Source of the DNA: Chitinophaga sp. GbtcB8
GTDB lineage: Bacteria; Bacteroidota; Bacteroidia; Chitinophagales; Chitinophagaceae
Assembly: GCF_019091455.1 (NCBI RefSeq)
Contig: NZ_JAGXJN010000003.1
Location: forward strand, 52,548 to 116,547
Direction: 5' to 3'
DNA length: 64,000 nucleotides
The notes below the pieces were generated by a model that was not told the DNA's origin, searched no databases, and was given only the letters and a program-made list of their open reading frames with translations. This document shows, piece by piece, positions 1 to 7,146 of the stretch (position 1 is the first letter of the stretch; each line of letters begins with the position of its first letter). The translations under genes and the position numbers were made by a program.

Positions 1-2
1 CC

Positions 3-182
3 GGTGAACAGCTGCGCTGGTTTGACCTGAAACGTACGGGCAAGCTGCTGGAGCGCGTGGGAGCGCATAACCCGGATGCAGCTGCTTACATAAAATCTTA
101 TCACATGCTGCGCCCCATACCACAGGCCCAGCTGGATGCAGTTACCAATAAAAGCGAGTTTAAACAGAACGATGGTTATTAA
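3..182 (+). CDS. SusD/RagB-like lipoprotein, C-terminal end (5' end outside window)
   Basis: Only the last 59 residues are present, open from the window edge. The tail contains the pattern G-E-x-x-RWFDLKRTG followed by the HMLRPIPQAQLD segment and a terminal asparagine-rich stretch, which is the standard C-terminus of SusD/RagB outer-membrane glycan-binding lipoproteins, where the last helices read 'LxPIPxxEIxxN'. Family knowledge: SusD caps a SusC TonB-dependent transporter and binds oligosaccharide at the cell surface. The pectate lyase gene starts about 24 bases later on the same strand, so the pair very probably belongs to a pectin-directed utilisation locus whose SusC lies upstream of the window. 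Substrate is inference from that neighbour. Confidence 0.85.
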   Translation, partial: GEQLRWFDLKRTGKLLERVGAHNPDAAAYIKSYHMLRPIPQAQLDAVTNKSEFKQNDGY

Positions 183-205
183 AGCACAAATAATATATGC
201 CTGAT

Positions 206-1828
206 ATGAAGAAGCTCTTATTTCAACTACTTACTGTAACCTGCATGAGCGGCATAGCCTGCACGGCATACGCACAGTACCCGGTGATCCCCAAATCCAT
301 GGAGGATTCTGCCGATGCCGTAATGGCGCAATACAAAAAACAATCGGACATAGCTTTTACCAAAGCAATGCCTACTATTGAAGCAGAAGCAAAAAAAGGG
401 AAACCCTATATACCCTGGGCGCAAAAACCGGAAGACCTGCCCCAGGCTAAGATCCCCGCCTTCCCCGGTGCAGAAGGCGGCGGCGCTTATACTTTTGGCG
501 GCCGTGGCGGTAAGGTATGCGTAGTTACCAGCCTGGCAGACAGTGGTCCCGGCACATTCCGTGATGCCTGCGAACAGGGAGGCGCCCGCATAGTGGTATT
601 TAATGTAGCCGGTATTATTCATTTGAAAAGTCCTGTCAGTATACGTGCGCCGTACATCACCATTGCAGGGCAAACAGCGCCCGGCGATGGGGTGTGCGTA
701 GCCGGTGAATCCGTATGGATCGATACGCATGATGTAGTGATCCGTTACATGCGCTTTCGCCGTGGCGCCACAGAAGTAACCCGCCGTGATGATGCGCTGG
801 GCGGCAATGGGGTTGGCAACATTATGATAGACCATGTATCCGCCAGCTGGGGCCTGGATGAGAATATGTCCATGTACCGGCACGTATATGATAAAGGCGA
901 TGGCTCCAAACCGGAGAAGCTGCCCACGGTAAATATTACCATCCAGAACTCCATTTTTTCAGAAGCCCTGGACGTATATAACCATGCCTTTGGCAGCACC
1001 ATTGGCGGCTTAAACAGCACCTTTATGCGCAACATGTGGTGCAGCAACATTAGCCGCAACCCTTCCATTGGTATGTATGGCGACTTTGGTTTTGTGAACA
1101 ACGTAGTGTTTAACTGGTGGAACCGCAGCGCAGATGGCGGCGATCATCGTTCAAAATTCAATTTCATTAACAACTACTTTAAACCCGGCCCTATAACGCC
1201 GCTGGATAAACCCATCGGCCACCGCATTTTAAAGCCGGAAGGTAACCGTGATAGAACAGACGCTAACCATTACGGCCAGGCCTATGTGGGCGGTAATATT
1301 ATGGAAGGTAATGAGGCAGTCACTAAGGATAATTGGGCCGGTGGCGTACAGATCGGGGAAATGCCGGATGCCGGTGAGTTTACAAAAGCCATCCGCGTAA
1401 ATGAGCCTTTCCCGATCGCTAAATTTCCCATTATGACGGCAAAGGAAGCCTATGTTTATGTGCCGGAACATGCCGGCGCCACCTTACCTAAAAGGGATGC
1501 GGTAGATAAACGTATAGCCGAGCAGGTGAGGACCGGTAAGATCTTATATACGGGCGGCGGACCCAACACTGCCAGTAAATTTATTAAACGCCGCCTGCCG
1601 GCAGATTCCTACAAGCTGGGCATCATCACCCATCCCGACCAGGTAGGCGGTTACCCGGTATACAAAGGCACACCGTATAAAGATGCGGACAATGATGGCA
1701 TGCCGGATAGCTGGGAAACACAGCATCACCTGAACCCGAAAGATGCGAAGGATGCGGTAGCAGACCGGGACCAGGATGGTTATACGAATATTGAGGAGTT
1801 CCTGAATAGTGTGGTAACCGGTAAATAA
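206..1828 (+). CDS. Secreted pectate lyase, polysaccharide lyase family 1 type
   Basis: A 540-residue protein predicted to cleave polygalacturonate by beta-elimination in the periplasm or at the surface. The chosen start (MKKLLFQLL) gives a clean type I signal peptide ending near AYAQ; an ATG three codons earlier is also possible. After a linker of about 65 residues comes the parallel beta-helix opening typical of Bacteroidota PL1 enzymes (AFPGAEGGGAYTFGGRGG, then TSLADSGPGTFRDA), then VIRYMRFRRGA and the NIMIDHVSASWGLDE strand where family calcium and catalytic residues lie. The C-terminus carries two calcium-loop-like segments (DADNDGMPDSWE and DRDQDGYTNIEEF), as in thrombospondin type 3 or dockerin-like tails, often used for anchoring or stability. 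It follows a SusD tail by 23 bases and is followed by a strong hairpin terminator. Confidence 0.85.
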   Translation: MKKLLFQLLTVTCMSGIACTAYAQYPVIPKSMEDSADAVMAQYKKQSDIAFTKAMPTIEAEAKKGKPYIPWAQKPEDLPQAKIPAFPGAEGGGAYTFGGRGGKVCVVTSLADSGPGTFRDACEQGGARIVVFNVAGIIHLKSPVSIRAPYITIAGQTAPGDGVCVAGESVWIDTHDVVIRYMRFRRGATEVTRRDDALGGNGVGNIMIDHVSASWGLDENMSMYRHVYDKGDGSKPEKLPTVNITIQNSIFSEALDVYNHAFGSTIGGLNSTFMRNMWCSNISRNPSIGMYGDFGFVNNVVFNWWNRSADGGDHRSKFNFINNYFKPGPITPLDKPIGHRILKPEGNRDRTDANHYGQAYVGGNIMEGNEAVTKDNWAGGVQIGEMPDAGEFTKAIRVNEPFPIAKFPIMTAKEAYVYVPEHAGATLPKRDAVDKRIAEQVRTGKILYTGGGPNTASKFIKRRLPADSYKLGIITHPDQVGGYPVYKGTPYKDADNDGMPDSWETQHHLNPKDAKDAVADRDQDGYTNIEEFLNSVVTGK

Positions 1829-1870
1829 AAGAGCTGTTCCTGCGTTTGCAGGTAATCAATCGTTTCAATG

Positions 1871-1900
1871 ATCATGATAGTATCTTTATACTATCATGAT
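1871..1900 (+). terminator. Hairpin terminator after the pectate lyase gene
   Basis: ATCATGATAGTAT (1871-1883) is a perfect 13-base inverted repeat of 1888-1900 with a four-base CTTT loop, followed by TTGTTTT. It sits 42 bases after the lyase stop and probably ends that operon. Confidence 0.7.
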
Positions 1901-2232
1901 TTGTTTTATGCCGTTCTCATCAATAAAATAAGCCCTTTTTATTTTTAAGCGCGCTTTGCAAATACTAAAAATTTTCCTGACATTCGTTGCTACGTAGCAC
2001 AAGGTTCCGTGTCAGTTCTACAACAATTTACATCATGCTTTTCGGCTTCATAGTGTTACAAATATTTATTAATACTATGAATTGCTTTGTTTGTCTATGT
2101 CGTGAGCAATTGAACAAAAAATCATTACAGGTAGCCTGCAGGTTCGTCATCAAAACTAGGTTCTGGTTATAAGAGCCCCGTTCCTTTTGTATACCGCACT
2201 TTATTTATATTAAGCACTTTAATTGATACAAC
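1901..2232. other. Intergenic region before the stressosome operon
   Basis: AT-rich spacer of about 330 bases. A 61-codon frame from a TTG at 1987 is present but has no credible protein character. The region should contain the promoter of the rsbR operon; I see no convincing TTTG/TAnnTTTG pair to place it. Confidence 0.4.
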
Positions 2233-3093
2233 ATGAAAATTGATATCTCCAAGGTATTCCTGAAAAAAAAGAAACAGATCCTGGAACAATGGATGAAGAA
2301 TCAGCTTGCAGATGAAAGCCTGCGTGAAGATCTGATGAGCAATGAAGAGCTCCGTACAGAATCGGATGAGCTGCTGGACGCCCTGGTTAGATCATTGAAT
2401 GATAACAACCTGTCGGATGCCCAATCCACAGACTTTGAGAATGTAATAGAAATATTATCCGGTATCTCTATTTCCAGGGCCCGTCAGGGTTTTTCACCAC
2501 GGGAAACCGGTGCCTACATCTTCAGTCTGAAAGAGGCTTTGTTACAGATCTTACAGGAAGAGTTGAAGAGCGACCCGGCACAGCTGACATCCCTTATACT
2601 TAAGCTGAACAAGCTGATCGATAGTTTTAGCGTAACCACTTTTGAAACTTTTATTAAAGGAAGGGAAGAGGTGATCCTGCGCCAGACAGATGAGATCACA
2701 GATATCTCTACCCCGGTGATACGCCTGTGGGACGGCATTTTGGCCCTGCCTATTATTGGCACCCTGGACAGCGCCCGTACGCAGGTAGTAATGGAAAGCC
2801 TGCTGCAGGAAATTGTAGTAACCGGCAGCAGCATTGCCATCCTGGATATATCCGGTGTGCCGGCAGTAGATTCCCTGGTAGCACAGCACCTTTTAAAAAC
2901 CATCAGCGCTACGCGTCTAATGGGAGCGGAGTGTATTATCAGCGGCATTCGCCCTGAAATTGCACAAACCGTGGTGCACCTGGGTATTGATCTCTCCACT
3001 ATTATCACCAAAGCAACTTTGGCCAGCGCCTTAAAATATGCTTTTGCAGTGCTGCAATTAGAAGTAAGGAAATCATCAGTAAAAAACAGCTAG
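2233..3093 (+). CDS. rsbR: RsbR-type stressosome scaffold (RsbRD N-terminal + STAS)
   Basis: This 286-residue protein has an alpha-helical N-terminal RsbRD-type sensor domain (about 1-150) and a C-terminal STAS domain (about 160-280). The STAS part matches the RsbR signature closely: LDISGVPAVDSLVAQHLL and then SGIRPEIAQTVVHLGIDLS. By alignment from memory with Bacillus RsbRA, S214 occupies the Thr171 phosphosite and T246 the Thr205 site. Family role: RsbR and RsbS build the stressosome, which holds the RsbT kinase until stress triggers phosphorylation and release. It is the first gene of a tight operon with rsbS, rsbT, an RsbX-like fusion, a hybrid kinase and a receiver. The N-terminal domain has no haem or flavin motif that I can see, so the sensed signal is unknown. 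Confidence 0.85.
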   Translation: MKIDISKVFLKKKKQILEQWMKNQLADESLREDLMSNEELRTESDELLDALVRSLNDNNLSDAQSTDFENVIEILSGISISRARQGFSPRETGAYIFSLKEALLQILQEELKSDPAQLTSLILKLNKLIDSFSVTTFETFIKGREEVILRQTDEITDISTPVIRLWDGILALPIIGTLDSARTQVVMESLLQEIVVTGSSIAILDISGVPAVDSLVAQHLLKTISATRLMGAECIISGIRPEIAQTVVHLGIDLSTIITKATLASALKYAFAVLQLEVRKSSVKNS

Positions 3094-3102
3094 TAATTGA
3101 AT

Positions 3103-3510
3103 ATGGATAGGATACCGGTTCTTCAAATGGGCAAATTCCTGCTTGTGACTATTCAGGTGGATTTGTATGACCGTTTGGCTCTGAATTTAGAAAGTGACCT
3201 GGTGCAGATGGTAAGCAAAACCGGAGCAAGGGGCGTGTTGATCGATATATCAGCGCTATCTATAGTGGACTCATTTATGGGACGCATTATTGGTAACATT
3301 GGTAATATGAGCAAGATCATGGATGCTGAAACTGTAGTGGTGGGCATGCAGCCTGCAGTGGCCATTACCCTGGTAGAGCTGGGGCTGGAGCTGAGAGGTG
3401 TAAGCACGGCATTGAACGTAGTAAAGGGAATGGAATTGTTACACAAGAAAATCGGTTCTTTAGAAGACACCACAGAGGAGGAAGAACACGATGATAGTAG
3501 TGCTGACTAA
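3103..3510 (+). CDS. rsbS: RsbS-type STAS antagonist of the stressosome
   Basis: A single STAS domain of about 120 residues plus an acidic tail (TTEEEEHDDSSAD). The conserved RsbS segment is LSIVDSFMGRIIGNI, where S57 (counting from MDRIPVLQ) corresponds to the serine phosphorylated by RsbT in Bacillus; VVVGMQPAVAITLVELG follows as expected. I place the start at the ATG at 3103; a TTG two codons earlier (3097) is in frame. It begins 9 bases after rsbR and its 3' end overlaps rsbT by 20 bases, so translational coupling of antagonist and kinase is likely. Family role: core stressosome subunit that sequesters RsbT. Confidence 0.87.
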   Translation: MDRIPVLQMGKFLLVTIQVDLYDRLALNLESDLVQMVSKTGARGVLIDISALSIVDSFMGRIIGNIGNMSKIMDAETVVVGMQPAVAITLVELGLELRGVSTALNVVKGMELLHKKIGSLEDTTEEEEHDDSSAD

Positions 3511-3904
3511 AGATTCGATGATCATCCAGAGGGAACAGGATGTAGTGCCGTTCCGTAACCGGGTAAAAGAATATGCCGTTAAGATCGGCATGAGCCTGGT
3601 GAACCAGACGAAGCTGATAACTGCCGCTTCAGAGTTGGTACGTAATATGCTTAAATACAGCAATGGCGGCAACACCGTGATAGAAGTAGTAAGCAAAGGA
3701 AGGGAGAACGGCATCCGTTTATCTTTTATAGATAAAGGACCTGGTATAAAAGATGTGGAGCTGGCCATGAAAGACGGTTATTCCACTGGCCGGAGTTTAG
3801 GATTGGGCCTGCCCGGCGCTAAACGCCTGGTCAGTGAATTTGATATTAAGAGTGCTGTAGGCAAGGGTACTACGGTTACCATTACTAAATGGAAAAATGG
3901 TTAA
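3491..3904 (+). CDS. rsbT: RsbT-type serine/threonine switch kinase
   Basis: A 137-residue GHKL ATPase domain. Visible motifs are the N-box ELVRNMLKYSNGG, the G1 box DKGPGIKDV and the G2 region SLGLGLPGAKRLV, all as in RsbT. Family role: phosphorylates RsbS and RsbR, then leaves the stressosome to activate a downstream effector (the phosphatase RsbU in Bacillus). No rsbU is present here; the next two genes are an ATPase-phosphatase fusion and an ATPase-PAS-kinase fusion, so the target of released RsbT is probably one of them. The gene overlaps rsbS by 20 bases and the following gene by 8. Confidence 0.88.
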   Translation: MIVVLTKDSMIIQREQDVVPFRNRVKEYAVKIGMSLVNQTKLITAASELVRNMLKYSNGGNTVIEVVSKGRENGIRLSFIDKGPGIKDVELAMKDGYSTGRSLGLGLPGAKRLVSEFDIKSAVGKGTTVTITKWKNG

Positions 3905-4913
3905 TGCAGTTCATCTTCGCTTTAAGGCAACTGATAGGAGCTACTTTGCGATACTAAAAAAAGAGATACATGCCCTGGCTGCCGGCGTGGGGTTTACAGC
4001 AAAAAAATTAGGAGAGATAGATATTGTGGTGGCAGAGATTGTTTCTAACCTTGCCAAATATGCCACTGATGGAGAGCTGCTGGTAAAACTGGTGGAGGAA
4101 GATCATCAGCAGGGTATTGAGCTGATCTCCATTGACAGCGGCCCCGGCATGGCGGATGTTCCGAAGATGATGCTGGACGGCCATTCTACATCCAACACAT
4201 TAGGGCATGGCCTGGGCTCTATAAAACGCCTGACCAACAAATTCCAGATCTATTCTTTAAAAGGATGGGGCACCATCTTGCACTGTGCTATTTTCAATAA
4301 AGCATTACCGGCTCTTGCCAGGCCTGAAAATATTGAGATCCGCTCCCTGATCGTGCCCAAACCGGGTGAAACTGCATGCGGAGACGGATTTCATTATAAA
4401 GAGACTAAAGAATATATTAAGCTGTTCCTGGGTGATGGGTTAGGCCATGGGCCGGATGCACAGAAAGCTGTGCAGGCCGCCATTGATGCATTCAGGATCT
4501 GTCCGGATCACAGCCCGCTGGAAAACCTGCGTTTCATACACCGGGAAGTAAAAAAAACAAGGGGGCTGGTAGGTACGGTAGTTGTATTTGACCGGAAGGA
4601 AAAGAAATGGTCCATCTGCGGTATTGGCAACATTCTCACCAAGCTACAGGGTGTTACCTTCTCAAAAAGTTATGTAGCATACAATGGTATCATCGGGTTA
4701 AATATTCCCAATACCATGAAGGACCAGGAAGTAGCATATGAGAAAGGACAGCACCTGATCATGTGCAGCGATGGTATTAAGTCGCGCTGGGACCTGCTAC
4801 GCTACCCGAATTTGTTCCGCTATGATCTAACGGTGATGGCGGCTGCCCTGCTGAAAGATTTTGCGCGTAATAATGATGATATGTCTATTGCTGCTTGTAA
4901 AATAAATGTATAA
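3897..4913 (+). CDS. Fusion of RsbT-like ATPase and SpoIIE/RsbX-type phosphatase
   Basis: A 338-residue two-domain protein. Residues 1-135 form a second GHKL ATPase (VVAEIVSNLAKYA N-box, SIDSGPGMAD G1 box, GHGLGSIKRL G2 region). Residues 145-338 form a PP2C-like SpoIIE domain with metal-site acidic motifs ACGDGFHYK, FLGDGLGHGPDA, MCSDGIKSRW and NNDDMSIAA. The RsbX type dephosphorylates RsbR and RsbS and resets the stressosome, which is the likely job of the C-terminal half; the N-terminal half may be a second switch kinase or a docking module. It overlaps rsbT by 8 bases and abuts the next gene. Similar ATPase/phosphatase arrangements occur in other Gram-negative stressosome operons, so the architecture is uncommon rather than unprecedented. 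Confidence 0.82.
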   Translation: MVNAVHLRFKATDRSYFAILKKEIHALAAGVGFTAKKLGEIDIVVAEIVSNLAKYATDGELLVKLVEEDHQQGIELISIDSGPGMADVPKMMLDGHSTSNTLGHGLGSIKRLTNKFQIYSLKGWGTILHCAIFNKALPALARPENIEIRSLIVPKPGETACGDGFHYKETKEYIKLFLGDGLGHGPDAQKAVQAAIDAFRICPDHSPLENLRFIHREVKKTRGLVGTVVVFDRKEKKWSICGIGNILTKLQGVTFSKSYVAYNGIIGLNIPNTMKDQEVAYEKGQHLIMCSDGIKSRWDLLRYPNLFRYDLTVMAAALLKDFARNNDDMSIAACKINV

Positions 4914-6545
4914 ATGATGCTGGACCTGGTAAAAGTTACGCTTAGTAATGAGATGGATCTGATCCTGGCGCACAAGCGGTCCATGAAGCTGGCAGAGCTG
5001 GCGGGCCTTTCCCTTTCCGCTCAAACCACTTTTGCCACCGCGGTATCTGAAGTGTCCAGGAATGCTATAGAGCATGGGCAGAACGGTTACCTGGTCCTAA
5101 GCGTATCCGGCCAGAAACGGGAACAGTATATTGTTGCCCGTGTTACAGATGAAGCACATAATGTACAAACCAACCAGGGACTGGAATATGCCAAGCGCCT
5201 GGTGAATAAATATAGCATTACCACCACCGGTGATGAAACATCCGTAGAGCTTTATTATGCCTTACCGGCCGCAGAAAAAATAGACCACCGGAAGATAGAC
5301 GACTGGCGGAATATGTTCCGTAACGAGCCGCCTATTTCCCCTTATGAAGAGCTAAAGCGGAAGAACGAGCTGCTGCAGGACCTGTCGCAAAAATTGCAGG
5401 AAAATGAAAGCCAGTATAAAACACTGACCGATACTTTACCTATCATTATTTTTTCATTGAACCTGCAGGGTGAGCTGATCTATGCCAATGAATGGCTGTA
5501 TAACTTTACCGGGCAAACCATTGCACAGCTGAACCAAACCAAATGGAAAGAAGTGGTGCACCCGGCCGACTATGATGCCTTTAGCCTGTTATTAACGCAC
5601 AGGATCACCGCCGGCGCCTCCGCCATTAAAGCCCAGTGCCGCCTGCGGCATGTGAATGAAAAGGAATACTACTGGCACCTGGCCGCTTTATCGCCCCTGA
5701 AGGATGATAAAGGACAGCTCTTATACTGGATCGGTTACCTGGTGGATATTCATGCACAAAAGGTGGTGGAGCAAACCCTGGAAAATAATAAGGAGCTGCA
5801 ACAGGCACAAACCCAGTTAAAGGAAAACCAAACCTTGCTGGAAGACAATATTTCTGAGCTGAACCGCAGCAACCAGGAGCTGCAGCAGTTTGCCTTTGTA
5901 GCCTCCCACGATCTGCAGGAGCCCATCCGGAAGATCAGCTTTTACAGTGATTACTTCCTGAATAAATACGCTGATAGAATAGATGATAAAGGTAAAGACT
6001 ACCTGAAGGGCATGTTATCCGCCTCGCACCGTATGCGTAACCTGATCCATGACCTGCTGGCTTTTTCCCAGGTAGAAAAGAAACAGGTGGAATACCGGCA
6101 CATTAACCTGAACCACGTAATACAGGATACCCTGCAGGACCTGGAGATCATGATCCGGGAAAAGGAGGCCAATATTGAGATCACCGCCCTGCCCTCTATT
6201 GATGCCGATGAAAGTATGATCCGCCAGCTGTTTGGCAATATTATCAACAACTCCCTGAAATATTGCAAGAATGATCAGCGGCCGCAGATCCAGGTTACCA
6301 ACCGGTTAAACACCCATTACCTGGAGATCTTTATTAAGGATAATGGAATAGGATTTGATGAAAAGTATCTGCCCAAAATGTTCACGCTTTTTCAACGGCT
6401 GCATACCGGGGATAAATATAAGGGCACTGGTTTGGGCTTAGCCATTTGCAGGAAGATCGTTGCTTTGCATAACGGCGCTATCACCGCCTCCGGCAAAGTA
6501 AATGAGGGCGCCACCTTCAGGATCACCTTACCACTCAACCAATAA
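4914..6545 (+). CDS. Hybrid RsbW-like ATPase / PAS / histidine kinase
   Basis: A 543-residue cytoplasmic kinase without membrane segments. Order: an N-terminal GHKL fold (about 1-120), a coiled coil (145-165), a PAS domain (about 165-285), a second long coiled coil (285-325), then HisKA with H332 in FVASHDLQEPIRKI and a HATPase_c domain with NIINNSLKYC, DNGIGFDEKY and GTGLGLAICRKI. The N-terminal ATPase keeps the N-box (EVSRNAIEHG) but its G1 region reads VTDEAHN, without the DxGxG pattern, so it may not hydrolyse ATP and could act as a partner-binding domain for stressosome proteins. It starts directly after the fusion phosphatase stop and precedes a receiver gene by 25 bases. I infer that the stressosome signals into a phosphorelay here rather than a sigma factor. 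Confidence 0.85.
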   Translation: MMLDLVKVTLSNEMDLILAHKRSMKLAELAGLSLSAQTTFATAVSEVSRNAIEHGQNGYLVLSVSGQKREQYIVARVTDEAHNVQTNQGLEYAKRLVNKYSITTTGDETSVELYYALPAAEKIDHRKIDDWRNMFRNEPPISPYEELKRKNELLQDLSQKLQENESQYKTLTDTLPIIIFSLNLQGELIYANEWLYNFTGQTIAQLNQTKWKEVVHPADYDAFSLLLTHRITAGASAIKAQCRLRHVNEKEYYWHLAALSPLKDDKGQLLYWIGYLVDIHAQKVVEQTLENNKELQQAQTQLKENQTLLEDNISELNRSNQELQQFAFVASHDLQEPIRKISFYSDYFLNKYADRIDDKGKDYLKGMLSASHRMRNLIHDLLAFSQVEKKQVEYRHINLNHVIQDTLQDLEIMIREKEANIEITALPSIDADESMIRQLFGNIINNSLKYCKNDQRPQIQVTNRLNTHYLEIFIKDNGIGFDEKYLPKMFTLFQRLHTGDKYKGTGLGLAICRKIVALHNGAITASGKVNEGATFRITLPLNQ

Positions 6546-6570
6546 CTGCGAATAACTGATAGTATTATCT

Positions 6571-7002
6571 ATGGAAAAAGGATTTCCTAAAATTATGATG
6601 GTGGATGACGATGCGGAAGACCGCCAGATCATCAAAGATACCTTTGAAGATCTTGGATACGGAGCTGTGATCCATTTTGAAGAGAACGGGGAAGAAGCAG
6701 TGAAATACCTGCAGCAATGCACACCCCTGTTACCCTCCCTTATTATCCTGGACCTGAACATGCCTAAAATGAACGGTACGCAAACCCTGCGTTTCTTAAA
6801 GGGAAATGGGACCTTTGCCGATATTCCCGTTATTATTTTTTCCACCTCCCTGAATCCTATTGAGCGGGATGAGTGCCTGGCTTTAGGCGCGCATTCCTAT
6901 GTAATAAAACCTATTTCCTATACACAAACGGTAGATGTAGTGAAGCACTTCTATAATTTATGTAATGAGCTAAGCAAGGCCGGATCTTCCTCACAGGATT
7001 AA
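6571..7002 (+). CDS. Single-domain response regulator
   Basis: A 143-residue receiver with no output domain. It has the acidic pocket D12-D13-D14, the phosphoacceptor D61 in LIILDLNMPKMNG, T92 or a neighbouring hydroxyl in IFSTS, and K113 in YVIKP. This is the Rcp1/CheY-like subfamily often placed beside PAS-containing kinases with the DLQEP HisKA type. As the last gene of the stressosome operon it is the probable phosphate acceptor of the hybrid kinase; what it then binds cannot be read from the sequence. Possible targets include flagella-independent motility, a phosphotransfer protein, or an anti-sigma switch elsewhere. Confidence 0.88.
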   Translation: MEKGFPKIMMVDDDAEDRQIIKDTFEDLGYGAVIHFEENGEEAVKYLQQCTPLLPSLIILDLNMPKMNGTQTLRFLKGNGTFADIPVIIFSTSLNPIERDECLALGAHSYVIKPISYTQTVDVVKHFYNLCNELSKAGSSSQD

Positions 7003-7146
7003 CATTTTATATACCTGCCAACAAGGTTTGTGCGTATTTTTACCCGGTAATGAAAAATAATTTTCCGGTTAGTGCAGCTGTTAAGGGCGCTGTTAGTGCT
7101 ATAAATGTTTCTTGCACCCAGTTTTTAGTTAAATGACTTGTTTTCC

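Noticed and set aside
1987..2172. 61-codon plus-strand frame in the stressosome upstream region
   Set aside because: TTG start, unusual composition, no homology pattern, and no ribosome site; likely noise in the promoter region.
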